DNA from: Thuidium tamariscinum
Lineage: Eukaryota; Streptophyta; Bryopsida; Hypnales; Thuidiaceae
Assembly: GCA_947034885.2 (NCBI GenBank)
Contig: OX344755.2
Span: 20,777,052-20,841,051 of the forward strand
DNA length: 64,000 nucleotides
Direction: 5' to 3'
Shown in pieces: positions 1-12,400 of the stretch. The notes under the pieces were generated by a model that searched no databases, was not told where the DNA came from, and was given only the letters and a program-made list of their open reading frames with translations. The translations under genes and the position numbers were made by a program. Positions within the stretch are counted from its first letter, which is position 1; each line of letters begins with the position of its first letter.

Positions 1-1656
1 TGGATAGTAGAATTTTGTAGGAATAGACATCATTTGTGTAGAAGAGTGAGTTAGTTCGATGATGCTCTCTAGCTTCAATTTTTTCTATTGTAGCAATAGT
101 TTTCTCATTGAGAAGGGCATGCACTTATTGCTGCAAGTTTTTGCTTATGTTTTTTGTATTGGTGAATGCCATGGGCTTAGATCTACATGAAGTTCAAATT
201 TCTGATTTCCTCTGTGGTTCACATTTGATTGAAGGGTTGTTGCAAGAAACACTTCCGGTTTTGTCTCAAAATGGCTTAAAATCAGTGAGTCCTGTGAGTC
301 CTGTGACTTTTGGAATAAACTTTTTTTTAAATTGAAAAAGATATGGATAATTTGAAGAGCAATGAGAATATTATGTCCCTGGAAATTCAAACCTAAGAAA
401 TTTTTTCTCTAAATGTTATAGACAATGGAAAATACAATGCAAATATCTTTTTTTTCACTAATTTGGTAAAAATAGAAAAAAAATTCAAAAAATGAAAATG
501 AAAAATCTATTTTTTTTCCAAGTAAAGGTCTTTCTTTTCCAATAAATTTCATCTTTGGAAAAAATAAATTCTAATTCTCTACACTTAAGCAAAGTCAGCC
601 ACTTTGATGACATGTGGATGTTGAACAATATAGTATTTTCAAAAAATCTAATTGTGGTCTTGTGTAACTTTAGGTGAGTTACTTGCATGCCAATTTTCAG
701 CTCAAAATTTGCATTTTTGGGTCAAAAATAGGACTAAAACCCCCCAAAATGGCCAAAGTAGACACCCAATCGGGGGCAATTTAAAAATAGTAAACTAATT
801 TTGAAAAAATTGAAAAAATTATAAAAAATGTAAAATTTTTGTAGTCACCTTCATTTCAAGTTTCAAGTCAAATGAACAAAAGATGCAAAAGTTATGAGCA
901 AAAAACTACCTCCTAAAGGTCAAGGGGACAAAAAAAAGGACAAGTGTTTCTTGCAATCACCCTGAAGCGTGTGCATGTACTGCTTCTTATAACACTTTGT
1001 TGGGGTGGATGTTTGTACTTGTTCAAAGTGATCTATTTTGAGTATATATTTGCAATATGCTTCATTCTATAGTTTGTAGATAATAGTTAATATATGTTTG
1101 CCAAATTGCTTAAAGGACTTCCCCACCGTAGCATCACATGGGCATTTTCGGTAGGTGCAAGTGATGGATTATGAAGACATTGACAAGTACTTTCTTGTAC
1201 ATTGCCTTTGCTTGTGTGTTGAATTCTTTTGCCAATTTACATATTGTAGCACCGGACGAGGTTTGGGTAGGTGTAGGTCTGTGTTTTCTTAAAGTTTTGT
1301 AGACAAGAAGTTTGCCAATGTCAATTGCAAAATAAGTTTGAAAATTGCACTTGCATAGAAAAGGTTGCCACTTGCACTTCCTCCATTTCTTCAAGTCGCC
1401 CAAAATGCAATCCCCCTAAATTTGTATTTGCCTAGATCACTCTCATGGGAAAAAAGTATCGCCACCTATCACACTCCAAAATTTTGGGTGATTGCCAATA
1501 GCAAACTCTACATCCTGCCCAAAAGTTGCCATTGTGACACTGCCCTTTGTGAGAATGTCGCCTTTTCATTCATTTCAAAAATATTAAAAAAAAACTTGGT
1601 GCTAATTACTTGACGAGTACGCCTAGCCACTATAGACTCTCCCCACCATCAATGCA
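1..1656. other. AT-rich intergenic DNA
   Basis: No coding region, RNA gene or clear transposon end was recognised. The open frames are short, overlap on both strands and resemble nothing I know. Poly-A/T runs are frequent. Confidence 0.5.
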
Positions 1657-2424
1657 ATGCACTCAAATTTTTCAGCATTTGGGTCACCCACGGAACCAGC
1701 TCTCACACTTCCGACGCGTCCATCAGTCTCCTCCAGTGGCTCAGTTCATAGCCTAGACTATTTGCACACAAGCCTTATAGAAATGGAACTTCTAACCAAA
1801 TGTGGTAGCCAAAGCATGACTTTAACTTTGATAATGATGGTCTTTCGATGCTCTCTAACCACACTTTTTTAATCCCAAGAGCGTTGCCATCTACGAGTAG
1901 GTGGAAATGGCCCTTAGTCTCTCAATGCATTTTATCTCCATTGTACCATGCAGATGGTTCTTATTGTTACATTTTTCTTGCTCTTGAAACACAAACGGGA
2001 AGATGTCACGCTTCCCATTGAATTTGCAATTCCTATACATGTCATATCAAGGGTAGGCCACAATGGCAAGAAACATGACTTTGGAGATGAATCATTTACT
2101 CTTAGGCTGTAGTACAAAGTGTCAATTCCTCATTTGGAGTTAGGTAAACTTGGCATTGGTTTTAGTGATGTAGAACCGCTTTTCATCAATGTTGATCATG
2201 TTCAAGAATGGTTTTATTGCATTGAAATGACACTTGATTTCACCTTACTTTACTTGACGATGAATAATGGCATCAGATATGTTCATCTTAGTAGCTACAA
2301 ACCATATGTTTTTGCAATGGTTAAGTGGTGTGTCCTTCAACTGATTCACATTGAGCACCTTTTTTTCTCCTTCCAATATGGTCTCACTTTCAAGATGATG
2401 CATTTGCAGAAACTGCCCCTCTAG
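1657..2424 (+). pseudogene. Possible decayed coding frame of unknown origin
   Basis: One reading frame stays largely open for about 770 bp and is interrupted by three in-frame stops, at about 1870, 1915 and 2110. The stretch on either side of the 2110 TAG (about 1952-2424) reads like protein, with mixed polar and hydrophobic residues and segments such as GDESFTLRL and HLELGKLGIGF. I do not recognise the family. It could be an old transposon or gene remnant, or a chance open frame in DNA less AT-rich than its surroundings. No start, promoter or splice structure is claimed. Confidence 0.2.
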
Positions 2425-4619
2425 CTAAAAAATCACCTACCTCTCTTCCAAATCCCCCAAATCATGTCTCTAGTCACACCAAATTGCTTGGCAGCATTGT
2501 TTTGTGTTTTTGGCAGTTAATTTTGGTTTCTATTTACTAATTCTCCCTATCATTGTGCCAGAAACATTACTACTTTGAAGACTAAGATTTGCTTCTTTGA
2601 CAAATGGGAGAACTAGTGCAACCAACCCTTTTTTTTTAACTTTTTGAGGAAGTGCCAAGATGGCGATCACTTCAAATTTGGTAAAGCATTGTATTTCTAC
2701 ATTCATCCATCTTTTAGACTTAAATATACTTTTCCATCACATTCATACACTTTTTCATCCAAATTTGGCAATTTCATCCATATTTTAAAAGAAACTGGAA
2801 ATTTTTTGGCAAAAAAAGATTATTTTTATCTGCCGAAAAAAAGACATTTATTTTGAAATGGTGCAATCTAACCCCATGGTGCCAAATAAAAAAGGGTTGA
2901 GTGCAACTAAACTGGCTTGTCCTTCCACAACCTTTAGCACTAAAACACTCCATATCAACCACTTTCCTAAATGCTGGCATTGATAGATAAAACACACAAA
3001 ATGCATAATTTTGGCGTTTCTTTCCTTGTCATTCATAATAGCCCTAAACCTAAAAATTATGAAGTTGGATTTGGAATAGTTCAAGAAAAATATCTGACAC
3101 CTTCTGATTGCAATTAATTGTTACAATTTCATAATCCTAGAGAAAATCAGAAATACTCAATTTTTTTTGAGACTAAGGGAGTGATTAGCCTCATGAAAAT
3201 ATAATCTTTATTTCAATTATTCTAAGTTATACTAAAATAAGTTCAAATTTTCATTTGTTGGGGAAAATAAATAAATTTGCAAAAACTTGAAATTGAATTA
3301 AATTTGTTTTTCTTATAAATTTGTTTTTTCTACATGTAAAGCTTTGGTTAATTCCATTTGGATTAGTGATGTGAAGTTATGAGCAATCTTGTTTTTGGAT
3401 CATCTAATCACTTTCTTAAGAAAATAATTTATAAAATTTATTTTTGAATGCAATTTTCACAATTTCTCAAAGAAATTGTTTGACATGGTTAGTTTTGTTT
3501 GTTAGAACAATCTCATTGTTGGGGTTTCACTTGTCAATTTGAAGAAGGTTAGTGTAATTTTTGGCAAATTGATAGTTTTTTTTGTGATATTGACATTGAT
3601 AATTTATATTTATTGAATTTTCTTTCTTTTATAAATATGTCCATGATGAACTCAAGTCTTCATACCAAAAAATTGCACCTAAAAATGCATTATATATGTG
3701 GCTATAAAACATAAATTGAATGCATTGTCTCCTTTAACAAATACTTTAAATGCAAGGGCATTAAGATGGAACAATGGTCTATATTGCAACTTCTAGTCCC
3801 TACACAATGCCTAATATAATTCCATGTTCTCAATTTTGAAAAACCCGCCTCAAATATTGTGAGAATCCACATCATTTGTATGTTTGTCTAATTTTTGATA
3901 TTTTAAATACTATAAAATGAAAAATTCCTTCAATTTTTACATACAACAATTTAAAATGATGTATACTAACATGTCAAGGTATAAATTTCTTTTTGAGTGT
4001 TGGGAAAAAATTGACAAGTGATAAAGCAATTCCAATTCATGGTAAACAAAAAACTAAGCTTAAACATCGCTAGCTTTGAAATTTTTTTTTCAAATCACAA
4101 CTAATTTATATTCAAACTTCCATAGTAATGTGTAGTATGTTGTACACTACAATTTTTGTGTACATACTTTTGAACTTTGTCCATTCATACTCATGTCATG
4201 CGGTTGTTTAAATGAAAATATTTCAGATTTGTACTCAATTCTATTAGTGTCTATAATTAAAACGTTTTTTCACTCTAAAATTTGGAGATCATATATTCAT
4301 ACAAGTTAAAAAAAGATTGTGCACTTAGATATATAATAAAATACAAAATGATGAAGACTTTACCTTCTATGCCAAAGAATATTTTGAACTTTGTTTTTGT
4401 GTCTAAACATCAAAGAGTATTAGGGTTTAAATAGAATACAAATAGTGTAATTTGGTATAATAAACACTCCTGATAAACACAACATATGACATTGCAATGC
4501 AACTACCTATAAAAGTTCCATCAACCAATAGGATTTCATTGTACAAATTATGTCATTAAGGTCTAAAGAATGAATGAACGAAAGAAAGTGTGATATAGTT
4601 TATATTTTAACACCTAAAG
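2425..4619. other. AT-rich intergenic DNA
   Basis: Long stretch of A/T-dominated sequence with many homopolymer runs. No gene, structured RNA or element boundary was found. Confidence 0.5.
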
Positions 4620-5580
4620 CCTTAAAGAATGTTTTTTTAGCAATATAGTAACTTGGGTAGCTCACTATCAATGCAAATTTTTCTTTTTTTCCTGTGAAAT
4701 TTTCACTCAACATGTGCCCAAGGAGTAGCTTTAAGGCCTAACAATTTTCTTAACTTTTGACTACATGGTTGAAAAGTTATTGTATGAAATGTATTTTTCA
4801 TTGAAGTACAGGTATTCATGCAGGCATCCTAGATAGCTCAAAAAATTCTCCAAAAATATTTTTTTTGAGGAATAAAAATTTGAAGTTTATTTTTTAGATT
4901 TTAACATATGTAGAACAATTGAATTATTCCATTTTGATTAATGAGATGAAAGTTATGACGAGAGTTGTAGTTTGCAAGTACTTATGGATTTTGTATTGTA
5001 ATTGTAATATAAACTTTGAAATCCTTTATTTAACTCAATTTTCAAGGTTTTTTGAAAGGAAAAAAATCATAGGATATAAATAGTTTCTAATTAGAACATT
5101 ACAACCATTGGGATTGGAATTTTCGTAGTTTCATAATTGAACTCTTAACAATTTGGTATTTTGATTCATTCTCTATTTTTTTCTACTTATTTTTTTTCCC
5201 TATGTGTTGTACAATTCCAAATGATTTGAAGTTTTTTAAGCATGTAGCCAACTTGCCTTGAAGAGTAAATTCAAAGAAGCATCACTATTTTGGAATTTTT
5301 TTACATACTAATGTGATCTTGTGAAGTGAAGTTTCTTAGTTCTAACAAGGTCAAAAAACAATGAGTATAATTGTCAATTCAAATGCTAGTATTTTGTAAT
5401 CTATGTTGTAAAAATTTGTGATTTTTTTTTCAAAATTTTCCAAACTAGTGTACTACAAGATCCTATGGTTACATATATCAAAAAATAGTATTTTTTTCAA
5501 GAAACTTGATACTTGTACCAAAATTGGCATTTTTAGAGAGTTTTTAGTGAAAACATAGTCCAAATTTGGTAGGGGATAAT
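4620..5580 (+). repeat. Dispersed AT-rich repeat, copy 1
   Basis: Shares a series of diverged but collinear blocks with about 29430-29950 and 62590-63480, including GACTACATGGTT and, further along, GATCCTATGGTTACAT. A reverse-oriented relative lies near 37730-38290. The ends were not determined and no coding capacity is apparent. It may be a degraded transposable element or an old segmental repeat. Confidence 0.55.
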
Positions 5581-5988
5581 AAAATAGACTAGATTAAAGT
5601 TTGTTGCATTGCCACAACACCAAAATAGTGTCATTCAATTGTAAGGTTGCAAGGTTTCATAGAGGAAATGTTTAAACTTTGGATTAGAGTTTGGTAAGAA
5701 TAAATGAATGAAAAATCTACTGGATGAAAAATTATGGTTGATGAAATCATGACAGGGTTTGCTTAGAATAGATTAGGCAAAATGCTAAACCCATCTCATA
5801 AAGTGGACTAGTAGGTTAGATTTACTTAGAGGAAAATGCAAATTTTTTAATTTTTTGCACATAGTTTTTTTTGCAAATTTTGAAATTATTTTTGCAATCA
5901 AAGGCCCCAAGTTAGATTGAAGAGGTCTACAACATACCCTAAACATGGCTCAAAATAGTTTAGTTTTTTTTTACTTTTGCCTTTGGTT

Positions 5989-6138
5989 ACTATAAGAAAA
6001 TGGGGGTATAAATGACTGTTTACAATGACTGCACCAACAACAATGACTACAAAATGTTTACAAAATGACTATTTCATAGTCATTGTTGTTGGTGTTGTCA
6101 TTGTGGACAAGTCATTTATACCCCCATTTTCTTGTAGT
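5989..6138. mobile_element. Foldback MITE, CACTA-like ends
   Basis: The two ends form a long inverted repeat. The left end starts ACTATAAGAAAATGGGGGTA and the right end, reversed, starts ACTACAAGAAAATGGGGGTA. The complementarity continues inward through GACTxxxACAATGAC-type blocks to a short centre, so the whole element can fold on itself. ACTACAAGAAAA ends are typical of plant CACTA-superfamily elements (established knowledge). No transposase frame is present, so it would be non-autonomous. A target duplication was not clear. Confidence 0.6.
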
Positions 6139-6539
6139 AGTGAACCCAAAACTTACTTTGGTCGTCCTACTTCACGAGATAGAGTTAGTAGAGTTTGCAT
6201 AGAATATAAAATAGACCAACCTTATTCCATCTCCAACCCATTTCTATTATCCTAAATTTGGCCCCATTTCCACCCTTTCCACCACCCAAATCTATTAAAA
6301 AATGAACCACTTCTATCTAGAAATCTAACAAAATCAATGCATTTATGTCATTTAGGGTAACGTGGCAATAGTTGATTGATCAATACCTAGATGCTTATAG
6401 GGACATAAGAAGGTGGTTATTGGTTGTTATTAGGGTGTTCATAACCCTAGTCAAGGGCACTTTTGTAATTTAGGGCTGAACACTTCAAAAATTCACAAAA
6501 TTCACAATTTTGTTCAGAAAATTATAATTCCACTTGGGT
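6139..6539. other. Intergenic DNA without recognised features
   Basis: AT-rich DNA between the foldback element and the GC-richer block. Nothing was recognised in it. Confidence 0.45.
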
Positions 6540-7960
6540 TTGATTCATGAAACAGGCTCACACCTCTCAAAAATATGTGTCCTTTGAATTGGCCCCAAGG
6601 TGGTCAGATTGCAAATCAAGGTTGGTACTTGGTAGATCAGTATTTTTACAGCGACGAGCTTGAGCTGTTGACTGTGAGGGACACTGCTCGCACAGCAGTG
6701 ACTGGAAGCGAATAATCGAAACGGAAGTCTGAGCGAACCTGTCTTATCGAATTCCAACCAGCAATCCTTTGCACAAACTGCCGCACTGCGTAGCCGACTA
6801 ATCCAGATTCTAAAATACCTCATGGTTTTGTTTTTTTCCAACAAAGCATTACTTACTTCACAGGCACAAATCTGATCGGAGGAGGAAGTTCCAGCTCGCA
6901 CAACACACAATGCCTGATCGAGAATCAAGAGTGCAAGTGCCGCGGTAGGGTTTCGTTACTTAACCTACTGTAGCTATCCAACAAGCATCTGACTTGCGAA
7001 ACCCTACATCAGGCGGAAGGAGGGTCCACCCCACAAAAAGTCTGATCGAGAGTGAAGCGTGCAGTACCACGGGAGGGTTTCTTGCTTAACCTAGCTACCC
7101 AACAAGCATCTGACTTGCGAAACCCTACATCAGGGGGCAGGATCGGAGGGTCCATCGGGGCGCGTGAGCCAGTACTTGTGGTGTCCTTCCAGTGGTTTGT
7201 CTGCGGCAACCCGAAAAGCTCCGCAATTGCATGATTAAAATACTCCACCGCAGCTTTGCAGCACCTCTCGAAGAGCATCCGAAGCCTCTTTCGCACCGCA
7301 GTCCCCTCAATGATCCTCCCACCGGCCCCTCATCATGAAACTGCCACTGTTTCGAAGTCTACAGTGATCGACCCGGAAAGTAAGTTCTCGATTTTCAGGG
7401 CTCTCTCCAATTTCTGTCTCATCAGGGCACTCTCCACTCTGTCAAGCAGCAACTGGACTGAACTAGGTTTGGCGGACGGACGTGGCATGGGGTGGGAATT
7501 GGGACGGCTTGACCTCAGATCTGCCTGCTGCAACTCTCTCCATCACCTTTAAATTTCTTGGAGATATCAAATTTTATTCTGCGAGTCCTTTGTGGATCGA
7601 TACTGGATAAAATCTGTGCATGGGTGGGACGGAGGTTCAAGTGGACTCACTGGTGCTTCTTCAATTCAACCCTGATCTGTAAGTCACGCACAGTAGATTT
7701 GTGTGGCGAGTTTTATAACTGGAAGGTTCTGTTTTTGGGGGGGATTTTTTGGTCACGAATTCGAAAAGCGAGAGGGGTCTTGAGCATCTTCTGCTGCGAA
7801 AGGACTTCGCGAATGACTGCCGCTGGCCGAGCATTGCGCTCTTGCTGAACACGTACACTGGAAAAGTGCATTAGGTTTACGAACTCGTTGTTCACGCAGG
7901 CACTGTAGAGAATTAGCATGGGGACAAGACACTGTGCTCAAGGTATGTAGAAAATGGGTG
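6540..7960. other. GC-richer block, unassigned, possible transcribed unit
   Basis: Base composition rises clearly above the flanks and several overlapping 60-130 codon frames occur on both strands, for example 7009-7296 and 7333-7533 on minus. None matches a family I know, and I could not build a consistent multi-exon model. Composition and lack of homopolymers resemble the gene-bearing parts of the window, so an unannotated gene, a decayed gene or a non-coding transcript are all possible. It contains the tandem duplication listed separately. Confidence 0.35.
6914..7154. repeat. Two-copy tandem duplication (about 128-bp period)
   Basis: Copy 1 (6914-7028) and copy 2 (7042-7154) both begin CTGATCGAGA and end GGAGGGTCCA, and both contain AGCATCTGACTTGCGAAACC. 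They differ by scattered substitutions and small indels. AGGGTTTC and GAAACCCTAC motifs recur in each copy. Confidence 0.85.
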
Positions 7961-8420
7961 AATCAATTGGAAGACATCTCTAAACCAGGCTCTCAAAAAC
8001 ACACTACCTGAGTCAGTCTCAAAATACTATAGTCCCATTTGTTTTTTCATTTGTCCCATGTTACTTGACCCCTTTAATAAATGTTGGTTGCAATGACGAA
8101 CTCTTCCTTCTCTATAAAACTTATCCATTATCTATATTCCCTACAATTTTTTTAATAATTTTTGAGGAGTGTTTTTTCATGCATGATTTTTCTCCACTTA
8201 ACTTCTTCCTGAAAGATGTCATTTTGGGGGTCAAAATCACTAGATTATTGCTATAAGTTAAGAGCAATATCCAAACTTTACCAACAAATCACCTACTTTT
8301 GATATAAATATCACCAAATACAGTCTATGTCACCCAAATATTGAGTGTTGAAGAAATCTCGCTACTTCTCCAGAATAATTTTTAAGAAAAACCCTTGCTG
8401 TTGAGCGTAAATATCGCCTA
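7961..8420. other. Intergenic DNA without recognised features
   Basis: AT-rich stretch separating the GC-richer block from the NRT2 upstream region. No gene or repeat boundary was recognised. Confidence 0.45.
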
Positions 8421-9427
8421 AAAACACACGCTACTACGGAATGTCGTGACCTGCCTGCACTCCAGAATGCACGTGTTTCCCTCCCAACGAGGACCCGCCT
8501 CTCCAAAGGAATCCGTGACTGGTTCCATTGGTCCAGGAATTTTCAGAGTTGAGAAACTCGGAATGGGAAGTGAGATCCTTCCTCATTACTCAAACTGCAA
8601 CCCACCAAGTGTAGGGACCTCAAGAGTCGGTGCTCTGTGGCCTCCTGAAATGTGGGAAGGAATCCAGGCTCCCATTGATCGATCGACTGGCGAGAGTACT
8701 TTAGTATCCTTTTTTCCGCCACTCTGTCTGCAGCCCAACGAAAATGTATGCAAGGGACTTGCTGTATGCTTTCATATATATCTTGGGCTTAGGGAGTCCC
8801 TACTCCTCGCTGTTCCAACCAGCAGGTTCACCCGAGGCGCGGCTTCCCCTTTGCAAGCCTGCGCCGGGTAACGCTGCCCTGATCTCCTCGCACTTGCATA
8901 AGTAGCAAGAATCGCCGCCTCAGTTGTACAAAACGTCTCAATTCCTTGGGGAGAGTTTGAGGTTTCGTCCTTCAAGGAGTGAGGTTTGCAGAGTGTGTAG
9001 GTGGGTGGGAAGACTACATCCCGAGTACTTTGTGGTGCCAGGGGTCACTGGTTTTGGACGTCACCGACAAGGTTGGTGTAACTTCGCTTGCAAGAATTTG
9101 GATTTCGGGTTCCTGCTTTTGTGAAGTTTGAGTAGAATGTTGTAATTGAAATGCACTGGATTGTTAATGAGAGTTTGCGCGAATTTGAGGTAGCTAATGA
9201 AGTACGTGGGATTGAATGTGTGGTCCTTGCAGGCAGCGTTGATCTCATGAATACTTGTTTACTGCGTATGAGGTTTCGAACGACAACCGGGGAATGCACT
9301 GGATGAGTACTGAGTGCAGACTTGGAGGGAGCGGTGGAATGATCGCTGTGAAGTTTTGAGCGGAGAGTTCTCTCTGTCCGTGTGTGTCTGCCTGCCTGTG
9401 TGCGTGTGTACGGTTCGTGTATCGGCA
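8421..9427 (+). promoter_or_regulatory. Upstream region and likely 5' leader of NRT2
   Basis: GC content rises again before the NRT2 start codon. A TATA-like run, CATATATATC, lies at about 8773-8782. If it is the core promoter, the leader would be roughly 600 nt, possibly with its own intron; I could not fix the transcription start. No ATG precedes the NRT2 start in its own open frame. I looked for but could not securely identify the nitrate-responsive element known from NRT gene promoters. Confidence 0.35.
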
Positions 9428-12400
9428 ATGGCGGACCAATCGTCTTCTGGTGTTGGCCATAACTCGGTCGGGGAGCCCGGGATGTCCATGCACGGCGTCT
9501 CCGGGAAGGAGCCCGTGTACGCGTTCTCGGTGCTGCAAGGCAAATCGAATGTGCCCGACCCTTCCGCGGCGAAATTCTCCTTGCCGGTGGACTCGGAGCA
9601 CAAGGCCAAGACCATCCGCATCTACAGCTTCGCGGCGCCTCACATGCGCACCTTCCATCTGTCGTGGATCTCCTTCTTCACGTGCTTCCTGTCCACGTTC
9701 GCCGCGCCGCCGCTCATCCCCGTGATTAGGGACAACCTCAACCTCAACAAATCCGATATTGGGCACGCCGCCATCGCCTCCGTCTCGGGTAAGGCGCACT
9801 CTTTGGTGCCATAGCCACCTAGTTCAGGATGTGACTTCTCTGAACCAGAGTAATTTTGAACGCTTTTCCAGCCTTTTTTCGGTCATGAAAACTGAGAAGT
9901 TGCATCCCAGGTTCACAGGCTATTGAGAGTTCGCGAAAATTTAGTTCAAAGCTCTGGAATCTGTATTTTTTGACCGTTAATTCTTCGTCGCAATGCGTAG
10001 TCATATTGTTAATACCCTTGGTGGCAGAAGCTGCAGTAGTTTCAGAGTAGTTCAAGAGTCAAAAAATGCTCAACGTTGGTTTAATACAAAGTTAGTATTA
10101 CAATACCGAGAGGCCAAAGGCTGAACGCTAAATGCTTATACTGTTGGAGTACCAATAGTGAGTTTCACAATTCTGACTGCAATGAGTTTGTTGATCTGAA
10201 AATCATATCACGGCGGTAGAGTTTTGAGTTCACCAAAGTTTGCCGTCGTAAGCTTGTTGAAATCCTTAGTATGAAAGCCATTAGGAGGGACAAAGCTGGT
10301 GGTCACTAAACTCATCATCTCCTCAGCTTTTCAATAAAGGAAGATGAGCTCCACTGTCGAAAGCATGAAGATGAGTTACCAACGTTGAAAACTGTTAAGT
10401 TACGCACAGGAGTGACAAAAGCCGCTGAAGTGTGTGAATGTCCAACAATGAGAGTCTTCATCGATGGAATTCAGCGGCTTCTCTGAATCTCACATGCTGT
10501 TGCAATTTTTTCCTTCTTAATGGCAGGTTCGGTGTTGTCCCGTCTTCTGATGGGCACGGTGTGCGACCTCATTGGTCCTCGCTACGGGTGCGCGTTCCTG
10601 ATCATGATCATCTCCCCGGCGGTGTATTCCATGGCGCTCGTCTCCGACGTCGCGGGCTTCATCACCGTGCGCTTCTTCATCGGATTCTCCCTGGCGACCT
10701 TCGTCTCGTGCCAGTTCTGGATGAGCTCTATGTTCAACAGCAAGATCGTCGGTACGGCCAATGGACTGGCGGCCGGGTGGGGCAACCTCGGTGGGGGCGC
10801 TACGCAACTCATCATGCCGCTCATCTACGACTTGATCCGCGACAGGTAACGCATTACACTCATTAACCCAACACATTCATTTCCAACTTTGCTGGCGTGT
10901 ATCTTGCAACCAAAATTGTGATGTTCAGAGTTCCTGAAAAAACTAGGATACAACTGATTTAAACTTGAGGCATCCATGCCTTGATCCGTGACAAGTTGCA
11001 TTCATTTACTCAAACCATTCATTTCAAATTTTGTGGCGTGGTTCTGAGAGCCAAATTTCGATGCTTAAGTACCTTGAGCTAAAAAACACACTAGGATAGA
11101 AGTGATTCAGGTTTGAGGTGTCATGTAGGTGACTGACACGGTGCCAGTTTCGCTGAAATCAGCCGTCTTTTTTATCATGAAAATCTCTGAATGATTCAGC
11201 CATAGTTTGCTCATGCTTGCCTCTGTGTGTGTGATTAGATGTAATTCTACACCCTTCACTGCATGGCGGCTCGCGTTTTTCGTTCCCGGCGTCATGCACA
11301 CTGTCATGGGACTCCTCGTTTTGACGCTCGGTCAGGACCTTCCGGACGGGAATTACAGCCAGCTTGAGAAAGAAGGCGCCAAAGTCAAGGATAGCGCCTC
11401 AAAGGTCAGTGCCGAGAATTCCTCGCCTCCGAATTTCAAGTTTCAAGCGCCACCATTAGAGGAGGGATGTTTGAAATGCTTCTCTGAGAGGAATTTGCAA
11501 TCGTTTCCGCAATACTCATGTTCTCTAAGTACGCAAGCTTTTGCATCCATTTTTTTGTCAATACGTTTAAATGAATTCCAGGCAGGGTTCTAGAATCAGG
11601 GAATATCACTTGGCCTCCAATTGAGGAGAATACAGTCGGTGCAAAGAAGTATCCACAAGTTCTACAAATGCTGCCGTTTCCGTGCAGTTGTCCAATTTCA
11701 GATTTCGAGCTATCTATGCTGCGCGCTCGACGTCATTGTCATGAAACCTTGCGAACGGTGCCATTCATAACGGGAATGGTGGGTTTTTTTTGCTGTACAG
11801 GTCATATTGAACGCGGTGACGAACTACAGGACATGGATCTTCTTCATGATGTACGGGTACAGTTTCGGCGTGGAGCTGACGGTGGACAACATCATCGCGC
11901 AGTACTTCTACGATCGCTTCGACCTGAACCTGTCCACGGCGGGCATCATCGCGTCCACCTTCGGTCTTATGAACTTCTTCGCCCGTCCCAGCGGAGGCAT
12001 CATCTCGGATGTCGTGGCCCATCGCTTCGGGATGCGTGGGCGCCTGTGGAATCTCTGGATCACCCAGACCGTGGGCGGCATCCTCTGCATCTTGCTCGGA
12101 AGAATGAGCCAGCTCTCCGCCGCCATCGCCGTCATGATTATCTTCTCTATCTTCGCGGAAGCCGCGTGCGGAGCGACTTTCGGCATCATCCCGTTCGTCT
12201 CGCGCAGGTGCGTCTACCACTCTACCACTCTTACCACTCACACTCATACTTACAGTCTTTTGCATTTCCTTGTAGTCATAATTTTTTGTACTATTTCTCT
12301 TGACTAACGGAGTGTGATGGTGAGAGTATAAGGAAGCCTGACTAGCGTGTTGGGTAATGAACATACAATCCTTTTGCAAGACTGTATTTATTCTTGGTGT

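Noticed and set aside
8446-8871. 141-codon frame upstream of NRT2
   Set aside because: Contains the TATA-like run and probably promoter DNA; peptide unlike any family and without splice continuity to NRT2.
9245-9799. 184-codon minus-strand frame at the NRT2 5' end
   Set aside because: Antisense of NRT2 exon 1; rich in Arg/His as expected from reversed GC-rich codons.
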